Made by a program: the position numbers and the translations under genes. 64,000 bases of DNA, from assembly GCF_019890675.1 (NCBI RefSeq), contig NZ_JAIOAA010000003.1:62001-126000 (forward strand). The letters are read 5' to 3'. Origin of the DNA: Micromonospora sp. PLK6-60. GTDB lineage: Bacteria; Actinomycetota; Actinomycetes; Mycobacteriales; Micromonosporaceae. Below the pieces are notes generated by a model. It was not told where the DNA came from. It saw only the letters and a program-made list of their open reading frames with translations, and made no database searches. This document shows, piece by piece, positions 7,086 through 15,298 of the stretch (positions are counted from its first letter, which is position 1; every line of letters starts with the position of its first letter).

Positions 7086-8749
7086 ACCGCCGCCCGTTCG
7101 ACCCGCGTCTGCTGCGCCGGGTCCCCGCGGCCCGGCGCGACCTCGCCGTGCTCGCCGCACTGGGCGGGCTGACCGCGCTGGTCATCGTCGGGCAGGCGAC
7201 CGCGCTGGCCGCGCTGCTGGCGACCGCGATCGACGGGCGGCTGGACCGGCCGGCGCTTGCCGGTTTCCTCGCCGCGGTGGCGGCCCGGGGGGCGCTCACC
7301 TGGGCCCAGGGCACGGTGGCGGCGCGGGCGGCGGCGACGGTGAAGGCCGCCCTGCGGGTCGAGCTGCTCGGCGCGGTGGGGGCGCACGGGCCGGCCTGGG
7401 TCGCCGGGCAGCGGGCCGGGCAGCTCGCCACGCTGGCCGGACGTGGGCTGGACGCACTGGACGCCTACTTCACCGGCTACCTGCCGCAGCTGGTGCTCAG
7501 CGTCACCGTCCCGCTGGCCGTGCTGGCCCGGGTCGGGCTGGCCGACTGGAGCTCGGCGCTGATCATCGCGCTCACCCTCCCGCTGATCCCGATCTTCGGT
7601 GCCCTGCTCGGCTGGCAGGCGCAGGCGGCCACCGCACGGCAGTGGCGACGGCTGGCCCTGCTCGGCGGGCACTTCCTGGACATGGTGGCCGGGCTGGCCA
7701 CGCTGCGCGCCTTCGGCCGGGCCCGCAACCAGGTCGAGGTGGTCCGCCGGATGGCCGACGGGCACCGCGCCGCCACCATGCGTACGCTGCGCATCGCCTT
7801 CCTCTCCGCGCTGGTGCTGGAGCTGGTCGCCACCCTGTCGGTGGCGCTGGTCGCGGTCCCGGTCGGCATCCGGCTGCTCGGCGGTGGCCTCACCCTCTCC
7901 ACCGCGCTGCTGGTGCTGCTGCTCACCCCCGAGGCGTACCTGCCGCTGCGGGCGGCCGGCAGCCGGTTCCACGCCAGCATGGAGGGGCTGACCGCGCTGG
8001 ACGAGGCGCTCACCGTCACCGAAACCCCGGCCGCCGCGCGACCCGGCCCGCCGGCCCCCGCGCCCACCGGCCGCGGCGAGATCCGGTTCGAGGCGGTGAC
8101 CGTCGAGTACGAGCGGACCACCGCCCTGCGCGACGTCACGCTGACCATCCGCCCCGGCGAGCGGATCGCCGTCATCGGCCCCAGCGGCGCCGGCAAGAGC
8201 ACCCTGCTCGGCCTGCTGCTGGGCTTCGTCACCCCGACCAGCGGCCGGGTCACCGTGGACGGGGTGGACCTGGCCGGCGTCGACCCGGACGCCTGGCGGC
8301 GCCGGCTGGCCTGGGTGCCGCAGCGGGCCCACCTCTTCGCCGCCTCGCTCGCCGACAACATCACCCTCGGCGCGCCGGACACCCCGCCGTCCGCGCTCGC
8401 CGGGGCGGTCCGCGACGCGGCGCTGGACGAGGTGGTCAACGCCCTGCCCGACGGGCTGGACACGGTGCTCGGGGAGCGCGGGCACGGCCTGTCCAGCGGC
8501 CAGCGGCAGCGGGTGGCCCTGGCCCGGGCCTTCCTGCGGGACGCCCCGGTGGTGCTGCTGGACGAGCCGACCGCCCGGCTGGACTCGGCCAGCGAGGCGG
8601 TCGTGCTGGCCGCCACCCGGCGGCTGGTCGCGGGGCGCACCGCGCTGCTGGTGGCGCACCGGCCGGCGCTGCTGACCGACGCCGACCGGATCATCCGGAT
8701 CGAGGACGGCCGGCTCACCGAGCTGACCCCGGCCGGGGTGCGGCCGTGA
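7082..8749 (+). CDS. cydD: Thiol reductant ABC exporter subunit CydD
   Basis: 555-residue half-transporter: six-helix membrane domain (about 1-310) followed by an ATPase domain. Walker A is GPSGAGKST, the signature is SSGQRQRVALARA, and Walker B is VVLLDEPTARLD. CydDC is needed to assemble cytochrome bd; the E. coli complex has been linked to export of cysteine/glutathione and to haem handling. The GTG start is chosen because it overlaps the cydB stop as GTGA (7082-7085) and leaves a normal N-terminus. Forms the expected heterodimer with the next gene. Confidence 0.92.
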   Translation: MNRRPFDPRLLRRVPAARRDLAVLAALGGLTALVIVGQATALAALLATAIDGRLDRPALAGFLAAVAARGALTWAQGTVAARAAATVKAALRVELLGAVGAHGPAWVAGQRAGQLATLAGRGLDALDAYFTGYLPQLVLSVTVPLAVLARVGLADWSSALIIALTLPLIPIFGALLGWQAQAATARQWRRLALLGGHFLDMVAGLATLRAFGRARNQVEVVRRMADGHRAATMRTLRIAFLSALVLELVATLSVALVAVPVGIRLLGGGLTLSTALLVLLLTPEAYLPLRAAGSRFHASMEGLTALDEALTVTETPAAARPGPPAPAPTGRGEIRFEAVTVEYERTTALRDVTLTIRPGERIAVIGPSGAGKSTLLGLLLGFVTPTSGRVTVDGVDLAGVDPDAWRRRLAWVPQRAHLFAASLADNITLGAPDTPPSALAGAVRDAALDEVVNALPDGLDTVLGERGHGLSSGQRQRVALARAFLRDAPVVLLDEPTARLDSASEAVVLAATRRLVAGRTALLVAHRPALLTDADRIIRIEDGRLTELTPAGVRP

Positions 8750-10596
8750 CCGGGCCCGGCACCGGGCAGGGCGCGGCCGGGACCGGGCGGGCGTCCGCGG
8801 AGCGGGCGGTGCTCCGGTTGGCCCGGCCCTACCTGGGCCGGCTGGTCGGCGCGGGGCTGCTCGCCACCGCCACCGAGCTGGCCGGGCTGGCCCTGATGGC
8901 CACCGCCACCTGGCTGCTGATGAGCGCCGCCGGGCAGCCCCCGCTGGACCGGCTGACCGTGGCCATCGTCGCGGTCCGGGCGCTGGCGATCGGCCGGGGC
9001 GTGTTCCGCTACACCGAGCGGCTGGCCGGGCACGACGCCGTGCTTCGCCTGATCACCGACGTGCGGGCCCGGGTGTTCGCCACGCTGGCCGCCGAGCGGG
9101 GGCCGGCCCGGCGCACCGGGGACACGCTCAGCCGGCTGGTCTCCGACGTGGAGGCCGTGCAGGATCTGCTGCTCCGGGTGCTCGTGCCGGGAGCCGCCGC
9201 CGCGCTGGTCGGGGTGCTCGCGGTCGCCGGGACGGCGCTGGTGTCCGGGCCGGCGGCCGGGGTGCTCGCCGCCGGGCTGCTGCTCGCCGGCGTCGTGCTG
9301 CCGCTGCTGGCGACCCGGTTGACCCGGCGCAGCGCCGACGAGGTGGCCCCGCTGCGCGGCGCGCTCGCCGGGGACGCGGTCGACCTCACCCACGGCGCCG
9401 CCGACCTGGCCGCGTTCGGCGCGACCGGGGCGGCGCTGCGGACGGCCCGGGGCCGCGCCGACCGGCTCGCCCGGCTGGAACGGCGGCTCGCCGCGACCGG
9501 CTTCGCGGTGGACGCCGCCGGGGTGCTGCTCGCCGGCCTCACGGCCGGCGCGGTGGTGCTGGTGGCGCTGCGCGCCGGGGTGGGCGGCGTGCTGATCGGC
9601 GTGCTCGCCGTCGGCACCCTCGCCGCCGTCGAGATCGCCCTGGCCCTGGTCGGCGCCGCCCGCCAGCACACCCTGCTCCGGGCCGGCCTGGACCGGGTCG
9701 CCGCGCTGCTCACCGCGCCGGTGTCCGGGGAGACCGCCGCGCCCACGGCGACCGCACCGCCCGCGCCCGGGCAGCCCGCCGCACCCGGGGCCGCGCCGGC
9801 ACCCGGGGAGACCGGGGCCGCCGTCGGCGGCGGTCCGCACCACCTCCGGCTGGCCGGGGTGACGGTCCGGTACCGGGCGGGCGCCGCCCCCGCCCTCGAC
9901 GGGGTGGACCTCGACCTGCCGGCCGGGCGGCGGGTGGCCGTGGTGGGCCCGAGCGGCGCCGGCAAGAGCACCCTGACCGCCGTGGTGACCGGCGCCGTCA
10001 CCCCGGCTGCCGGCCGGGTCACGCTGGACGGCGCCGAGCTGTCCGGGTACGCCGCCGAGGAGCTGCCCCGGGCGGTCGGCGGCCTGCTCGCCGAGGCGTA
10101 CGTCTTCCACGCCACCGTGCGGGAGAACCTGCTGCTCGGCCGCCCCGACGCCACCGACGAGGAGCTGACCGCCGCGGCCCGCGCCGCCGGCCTGCTCGAC
10201 TGGGTACGCGCCCAGCCGCACGGCTGGGACACCGTGGTGGGTGAGGAGGGCGGGCAGCTCTCCGGCGGGCAGCGGCAACGGCTCGCGCTGGCCCGGGCGG
10301 TGCTGGCCGCGCCCGGTGTGCTGGTGCTGGACGAGCCGACCGAGGGGCTGGACCCGGCCGCCGCCGACGCCGTGCTCGCCTCGGTGCTGGACGCCACCCC
10401 GGCCGGGCACTCGGTGCTGCTGATCAGCCACCGGCTCAGCGGCCTGGCCGGCTTCGACGAGATCGTGGTGCTGGACGCCGGGCGGGTGATCCAGCGCGGC
10501 CGGCACGCCGACCTCGCCGCCGCCGCCGGTTGGTACCGGGACCAGTGGCTGCTCCAGGAGGCGGCCGAACGGGGCTACCTGGCGCTCCGCCCCTGA
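8746..10596 (+). CDS. cydC: Thiol reductant ABC exporter subunit CydC
   Basis: 616-residue partner of CydD: membrane domain (about 20-320), an alanine/proline-rich linker (about 325-365), then an ATPase domain with Walker A GPSGAGKST, signature LSGGQRQRLALARA and Walker B VLVLDEPTEGLDP. GTG overlaps the cydD stop (GTGA at 8746-8749), so all three junctions after cydA are tightly coupled. The PAPGxP-like linker is unusually long and low in complexity. The operon probably ends here; the next gene starts 70 bases later. Confidence 0.92.
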   Translation: MTGPGTGQGAAGTGRASAERAVLRLARPYLGRLVGAGLLATATELAGLALMATATWLLMSAAGQPPLDRLTVAIVAVRALAIGRGVFRYTERLAGHDAVLRLITDVRARVFATLAAERGPARRTGDTLSRLVSDVEAVQDLLLRVLVPGAAAALVGVLAVAGTALVSGPAAGVLAAGLLLAGVVLPLLATRLTRRSADEVAPLRGALAGDAVDLTHGAADLAAFGATGAALRTARGRADRLARLERRLAATGFAVDAAGVLLAGLTAGAVVLVALRAGVGGVLIGVLAVGTLAAVEIALALVGAARQHTLLRAGLDRVAALLTAPVSGETAAPTATAPPAPGQPAAPGAAPAPGETGAAVGGGPHHLRLAGVTVRYRAGAAPALDGVDLDLPAGRRVAVVGPSGAGKSTLTAVVTGAVTPAAGRVTLDGAELSGYAAEELPRAVGGLLAEAYVFHATVRENLLLGRPDATDEELTAAARAAGLLDWVRAQPHGWDTVVGEEGGQLSGGQRQRLALARAVLAAPGVLVLDEPTEGLDPAAADAVLASVLDATPAGHSVLLISHRLSGLAGFDEIVVLDAGRVIQRGRHADLAAAAGWYRDQWLLQEAAERGYLALRP

Positions 10597-10666
10597 GCCC
10601 GGTTGAGGGACGGCACCGGGGATTTCCCGGACCCCACGCCGGCCCCGCTCGTGGCAGGGTGGGCGC

Positions 10667-11341
10667 ATGCGTGGCGTTGACGGGGCCCAGGTGGAGGCCC
10701 ACCTGCGGAATCTGGACGTCCGGCTGCACGGCCCCGCCCGGTCGAAGGCGGAGCTGCTCACCGAGGCCCGGCACGCGCTGTGGGACGCGGTCGAGGCGTA
10801 CCAGGCGGACGGGCTGTCGGGGCCGGACGCCGAGCGCCGGGCGGTCGACGAGTTCGGCAGCCCGGCCGAGCTGGTCCCGGCGTACCAGGCCGAGCTGGCC
10901 GCGGGCGCGCTGCGCGGCCTGGCCGTACGCGGGCTGGTGGTCGCCGCGGTGCTCATCGTCGCCGGCGACCTCACCTGGCAGGGGTCGAGCTGGAGCCAGG
11001 ACGGCCCGCGACCGCCGGCCGGCTACCTGCTCCTCTCCGCCTCGGTGAACTGGATCTGGGCCGGCGTGGCGCTGCTCGCGGTGGTCGGCCTGCTGGCGCT
11101 CGCCGGGGCCGCCCGGCGGGGCCGTCCCGGGCTGCCGCCGGCCGCGCGGCTGGCGGGCCTGGGCATGACCGGTCTGCTCGCGGTGGGCGCGGTGACCGGC
11201 TGCGCGCTGTACGCCTGGTCGCTGAACCTCTGGGACGCCGCGCTGACCTGGCCCCCGATGATCGTCGGGCTGGTCGCCGGCGGGGCGGCCTGGTTCAGCC
11301 TGGGCCGCGCGGCCCGCACCTGGCTGCTCGCCACCCGCTGA
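10667..11341 (+). CDS. PadR-associated HAAS / permease-prefix domain membrane protein
   Basis: 224 residues. The N-terminal ~80 (VEAHLRNLDVRLHGPARSK...ERRAVDEFGSPAELVPAYQ) match the small helical domain named HAAS or permease prefix domain, typically found next to PadR repressors. About four membrane helices follow (residues ~85-103, 125-145, 160-185, 190-215). It is convergent with a padR gene 52 bases downstream, the usual partner arrangement, and lies right after cydABDC. A role in modulating PadR or sensing membrane state is inferred from family context only. Confidence 0.75.
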   Translation: MRGVDGAQVEAHLRNLDVRLHGPARSKAELLTEARHALWDAVEAYQADGLSGPDAERRAVDEFGSPAELVPAYQAELAAGALRGLAVRGLVVAAVLIVAGDLTWQGSSWSQDGPRPPAGYLLLSASVNWIWAGVALLAVVGLLALAGAARRGRPGLPPAARLAGLGMTGLLAVGAVTGCALYAWSLNLWDAALTWPPMIVGLVAGGAAWFSLGRAARTWLLATR

Positions 11342-11393
11342 CCGGGCCCGAACGGCGGCGCACCGCGGGTGGTCACGCCGGGCCGGCCACGGA

Positions 11394-11732
11394 TCAGGCC
11401 GGGGCCGGTGGTTGGTCGGGGCCGAGGAAGCGGCCGACGGTGGAGCTGAACTCCCGCCAGCCGGTCCGCTCGCCGGCCAGCGCCCGGCCGCCCGCGTCGG
11501 TCAGCTGGTACGTGCGGCGCTCCCGGCCGTTCACCGTGCTCCACGAACTCGCCACGTATCCGGCGCGTTCCAGCCGGCGCAGGGCCGGATAGATGGTGCC
11601 GGTCGGCAGGTCCAGCGCACCGCCGCTGCGCACGCGCAGCGCCTCGATGATCGCGTAGCCGTGCAGCGCGCCCCGCTCCAGCACGGCGAGCAGCAGCGCA
11701 TCGAGGTGTCCGTGCAGCGCCTGGGCCTTCAT
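11394..11732 (-). CDS. PadR family transcriptional regulator
   Basis: 112 residues with the PadR winged-helix pattern: LDALLLAVLERGALHGYAI, LPTGTIYPALRRLERAGYV, and RRTYQLTDAG. ATG at 11732 is preferred to an upstream GTG (11804) because family members begin just before the LLLAVLE helix. The start has no Shine-Dalgarno and lies against the operator at 11735-11747, so translation may be leaderless and the gene self-repressed. The same motif precedes cydA, making cytochrome bd a likely target. Confidence 0.88.
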   Translation of the reverse strand: MKAQALHGHLDALLLAVLERGALHGYAIIEALRVRSGGALDLPTGTIYPALRRLERAGYVASSWSTVNGRERRTYQLTDAGGRALAGERTGWREFSSTVGRFLGPDQPPAPA

Positions 11733-11734
11733 AG

Positions 11735-11747
11735 GTAGCAACGCTAC
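11735..11747 (-). promoter_or_regulatory. PadR operator at its own start codon
   Basis: GTAGCAACGCTAC, a perfect 5-bp inverted repeat around AAC, ends 2 bases upstream of the padR ATG. With its flank (ATAGGTAG.AACGCTAC) it differs from the cydA site at one position. Occupancy would block initiation of padR. Confidence 0.6.
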
Positions 11748-11878
11748 TTGTCGGCAGGCGGGAGCGCTACCGGGGTGCGGCTCCGCTTCCCCGGACGCGA
11801 CCACTAGGGTATGTGCCCATAGTCACTCGGCGGCCGCAGCGCCGGCGAGTGGGCAACCCGACGCACACGGAGGTCAGC

Positions 11879-12805
11879 GTGGCCCGCCAGTCGCCCCAAC
11901 GGCCCGACGCCGACGAGCCCGAGCTCGACGAGACCGAGGGGTCGGTCGATTCCGACGTCGCCGAGGCGACGGCCGAGGCCACGGACCGGGACCGTTCGCT
12001 CTGGGACGAGCTGCGGATCGACCCGATCGAGATCGCCCTGCCCGCCGGCACCGGCTTCACGCTGCGCGCGTACCGGCCGGCGCGGGAGCTCACCCCGACG
12101 GACGTGACCGAACGCGACGAGGACGACCCGTTCCTCGCCCGCCGCCAGGCCGCCACGGCCGAGGACGAGGACTCCGACGAGGTGGTGATCCTCGACGAGG
12201 ACCTCGCCAAGGAGTTCGCCGAGGTCGAGGAGGAGAAGCCGGAGTCCGGACGGACCGGCGACGACGAGGACTCCGACGAGGAGACCGAGGACGAGGACGC
12301 CGACGAGGACGCCGGCGACGAGGAGGTGCCGGTCTTCCTGAGCCACCGGGGCCGCCTGCTGGTGTTCAAGACGCCGGAATCCCTGGTGAGTTTCGTCCGT
12401 TCCGGCGCGCCCAATGACCTGTCCCAACTGGACAGCTGGAATGAATTGTCCGAACGGGTCGAGCCGGCCGACATCGCCCCGCTCGACGAGGACACCTACG
12501 AGCTGGACCTGGTCGTGGAGAACCTGCGCGGCGGCCACGACACCTGGGATCCCGCGCTGCTGATCGAGGCCGGCGAGGTCGCCCGTGACGTGGCGTACGG
12601 GCTGCGGCTACCCGCCGTGCTGGACATGCTCTCCGCCGGCTCCAGCCTGGACGACCTCGACGAGGCGCTGCGGGCCTCTGTCAACGGCGGAGTCGGTGGT
12701 TTTCTCGGCCGCCGCCGACTGAAGAAAATCGGGGCACAAACCGCAAGCCTGGGTTGGCGCACCATTGTCGGCAAGATCTCTGCCGTTGTGGACTGGCGCG
12801 ACTGA
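11879..12805 (+). CDS. Conserved acidic actinobacterial protein of unknown function
   Basis: 308 residues. GTG is chosen for its ACGGAGGT ribosome site at 11868-11875. The N-terminal half is highly acidic and probably disordered, with long D/E runs (about 75-150). The C-terminal half is folded-looking and conserved in style: FLSHRGRLLVFKTPESLVSFV, NDLSQLDSW, YELDLVVENLRGG, GWRTIVGKISAVVDWRD. Homologues have sometimes been labelled primosomal protein; I see no primase or helicase motif to support that. A TAGGGT -10-like box at 11805-11810 implies a ~60-base leader. It is divergent from padR and 64 bases ahead of the next gene. Confidence 0.6.
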   Translation: MARQSPQRPDADEPELDETEGSVDSDVAEATAEATDRDRSLWDELRIDPIEIALPAGTGFTLRAYRPARELTPTDVTERDEDDPFLARRQAATAEDEDSDEVVILDEDLAKEFAEVEEEKPESGRTGDDEDSDEETEDEDADEDAGDEEVPVFLSHRGRLLVFKTPESLVSFVRSGAPNDLSQLDSWNELSERVEPADIAPLDEDTYELDLVVENLRGGHDTWDPALLIEAGEVARDVAYGLRLPAVLDMLSAGSSLDDLDEALRASVNGGVGGFLGRRRLKKIGAQTASLGWRTIVGKISAVVDWRD

Positions 12806-12869
12806 GCCGCACCGGGGAGCATCAGTCTCTGGCGGAGGAACACGTGTGTTCCGGGAGGAGGACGACGCC

Positions 12870-15167
12870 GTGGCGCTCGTGCGCGTTTACTGCGGTCTGG
12901 CCTCGGCGGATCCGGCCGACCGACCGGCTTCGGCCGGCGCGACGCTGACGTCCGCTGTGGTCGACGACGCAGGCCGTCTGCTTCATGTCTGCGAGCTCGG
13001 GGATGACGCGACGGGCTACGCCCGGCTGGTCGCCCTGCTCGTCGAACGGTCGGGCGGGCCGAGCGGGGCGGCGATCGCCGCGGACAGCGACGACCACACC
13101 GTCACCGCTCTGCTCAGCGCCGCCGGCCGCCCGCTGGCGCTGGCGGACGACGACCTGGTGGACGACTTCGCCGAGCGGTTCGCCGACGACGAGTCCCTGG
13201 AGGAGATGCAGTCGCCGCCCGCCGAGCGCCGGGCCGTCGGTCTGGCCCGCGCCCTGCAGGCCGGCGCGCTCTCCGCGGTGACCCTCCCCGCCCCGCGCGA
13301 CCTCGCCGGATACAAGCAGGTCCTCGCCGCGCACGCCGCGCTGGCCAGCGGTCGCCACTCCGCCGCCGTCGCGCTGCGCGAGGTGCTGCGCGAGCTCTAC
13401 CCGGCCGCGCTGCGCGCGTACCCGGACCCGGCGGAGCCGGTCTCGCTGGCCGTGCTCGACGCGCTGCCCGAGCCCGGCATGCTGGCCGGTCAGGTCGCGC
13501 CCGGGCGGGAGTTCTCCGCCGACACCGTGGTGGCCAACCTGGCCGCCGACGGCGTGGCCCGGGCCGCCGAGATCAACGAGGCGGTGACCGCCCTGCGCGT
13601 CGCCATCACGGAGACCCCCCGCCGGGCCACCGTGAACCGCTCCCTCACCGCCGCCGTCGCGGAGACCGTCCGCCAGGCCGTCGCCTCGGTACGCGCATGC
13701 GACGCGGGCTGTGAGGCCCTCGTCGGCGCCCTCGACGAGCGGGTCGCCCCGGCGCCCGGCCGGCGGGCCGCCGCCCGGCGTGGCGACCCGGTGGGCGAGC
13801 TGCCCCCGGCCAACTCCGCCCTGCGCGCCCTGCACGGCGGCGGCCCGGCGCCGGTCCCGTCCGGCGGCCGGCGCAGCCGTCCGGAGCCGGCCGCCCCCAC
13901 CGGCGCGCCGGCCATGCCGCGTCCGCTCGGCCCACCCCCGGTGGCGCCCGCGCCGGTCGCGCCGCCGCCGGTGGCGCCGGCACCCGTCACCCCGGCCGCC
14001 GGGCCGGGTGCGCCGATCTCCGGGCCGCCCGCCCGGGTCGAGCCCGCCGCACCGGCCGCCCGCCGGGTGGACGGCCCGACCAACCGGCCGGTCTCCGCAC
14101 CGCCGCCCCCGCCGCCGGGCATCACCCCGATCGCCCCGGCTCAGCGCGGCAAGGTCCCGCCGGCCGAGGCGGGCGAGCCGTTCCGGCCCACGCTCACCAC
14201 CGCGGCCATCAACAGCGCGCGGGCCGAGCGGCAGCGCACGGTGATCCCGCCGCGCCCCAAGACCACCCCGGCCGAGCCGCCGACCGGCGGGTTCAGCGCC
14301 ACCGACCTGAGCATCCCGGTGCCCACCCCGCGGCCCGGCCAGGAGCCGCCGGCCCCGCCCGGCTCCCGGGCCAACTGGCCGCTGGTCAACCCCACCGACG
14401 ACCTGGCCGACAGCGCCGCCGACAACCAGTACCGGGAGGGGCGTCAGGTCGACGCGCCGACCGACCCGGGCTCGACCCGCAGCCGGGTGACCCCGCCGTG
14501 GCTGGCCGACGACCTCCCGCAGGAGCCGCCGATGCTGCGGCTGGTGGAGCCCCCGCCGCTGGCGGACCGGGCGCTGCGCGGCGAGCCGAACCCGCCGACC
14601 GACCCGCGCCTGGAGACCCCGCCGCTGCGGCTGGTCGACGCGGGCGCGTCCCGCCCGCCCGCCCCGCCGGTCGCTCCCCGGCAGCCGGAGCACCGCCCGG
14701 CGCCGGCCGAGTTCCGGCCCCCGCCGGTCTCCGACGAGGGCGACGGCGACCTGCTCATCTTCGCCGCCGCCAAGTCCGCCTGGTTCGTCGGGCACGACGA
14801 CGACGCCGACCTGGACTGGACCTCCACCATGGACAGCGGCTGGCAGGCGGCCGAGCAGGCCGCCCGCCCGTCGGTGGGCGACGCCACCCAGGCCGGGCTG
14901 CCCAAGCGGGTCCCCCAGGCCAACCTGGTGCCCGGCTCACCGCTGCGCGAGGAACGGCCACTGCGGATCGTCCGGGACGCGGCGAGCCTCGCCGAGAACA
15001 CCACCGGCTACTTCCGCGGCTGGCGCCGGGGACAGGAGATCGGCGGTTTCGCGGTGGGCGGCCGGCCGGGCCGCGAAGCCGCCGGCGGCTGGGACTTCAG
15101 CCGGGACACCGGCGACCGGGACGACGACCGGGAGTACGAGTTCCGCTCGGCCGGTTACCGTTCCTGA
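12870..15167 (+). CDS. Proline-rich protein with conservon-kinase-like C-terminal tail
   Basis: 765 residues. GTG at 12870 has GGGAGGAGG 9 bases upstream. An alpha/beta-looking N-terminal domain (about 1-245, starting LVRVYCGLASADP) is followed by a long proline/alanine-rich, probably disordered region (about 290-610). The C-terminus (about 645-745) contains GLPKRVPQANLVPG, then TGYFRGWRRGQE. The sensor kinase at 18140-21727 ends in the matching [14 protein letters not shown] and [12 protein letters not shown], preceded in both by D-GW-AA. No kinase or membrane segment is present. It probably shares a binding partner with the kinase. N-terminal function is unrecognised. Confidence 0.7.
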   Translation: MALVRVYCGLASADPADRPASAGATLTSAVVDDAGRLLHVCELGDDATGYARLVALLVERSGGPSGAAIAADSDDHTVTALLSAAGRPLALADDDLVDDFAERFADDESLEEMQSPPAERRAVGLARALQAGALSAVTLPAPRDLAGYKQVLAAHAALASGRHSAAVALREVLRELYPAALRAYPDPAEPVSLAVLDALPEPGMLAGQVAPGREFSADTVVANLAADGVARAAEINEAVTALRVAITETPRRATVNRSLTAAVAETVRQAVASVRACDAGCEALVGALDERVAPAPGRRAAARRGDPVGELPPANSALRALHGGGPAPVPSGGRRSRPEPAAPTGAPAMPRPLGPPPVAPAPVAPPPVAPAPVTPAAGPGAPISGPPARVEPAAPAARRVDGPTNRPVSAPPPPPPGITPIAPAQRGKVPPAEAGEPFRPTLTTAAINSARAERQRTVIPPRPKTTPAEPPTGGFSATDLSIPVPTPRPGQEPPAPPGSRANWPLVNPTDDLADSAADNQYREGRQVDAPTDPGSTRSRVTPPWLADDLPQEPPMLRLVEPPPLADRALRGEPNPPTDPRLETPPLRLVDAGASRPPAPPVAPRQPEHRPAPAEFRPPPVSDEGDGDLLIFAAAKSAWFVGHDDDADLDWTSTMDSGWQAAEQAARPSVGDATQAGLPKRVPQANLVPGSPLREERPLRIVRDAASLAENTTGYFRGWRRGQEIGGFAVGGRPGREAAGGWDFSRDTGDRDDDREYEFRSAGYRS

Positions 15168-15298
15168 CCGCCGAGTAACCGCCTTCCACCTGCGTGTTCC
15201 TGCCCACACCCGGACAAGTTGACGACGGGTGAGGCCGGCCGGGAGCATTTCCGGCGGAACAGCCACGGCAGGGACGCCGGGCTGGGAAGGCGACTGCG

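Noticed and set aside
4953..8749. Long overlapping open frames across the cyd genes
   Set aside because: Their upstream parts are arginine/alanine-rich shadow translations of cydA/cydB; real similarity starts at GTG 6078 and GTG 7082.
11879..12805. DNA primase/primosomal protein
   Set aside because: That label has been used for homologues, but the sequence shows only an acidic disordered half and an unknown domain.
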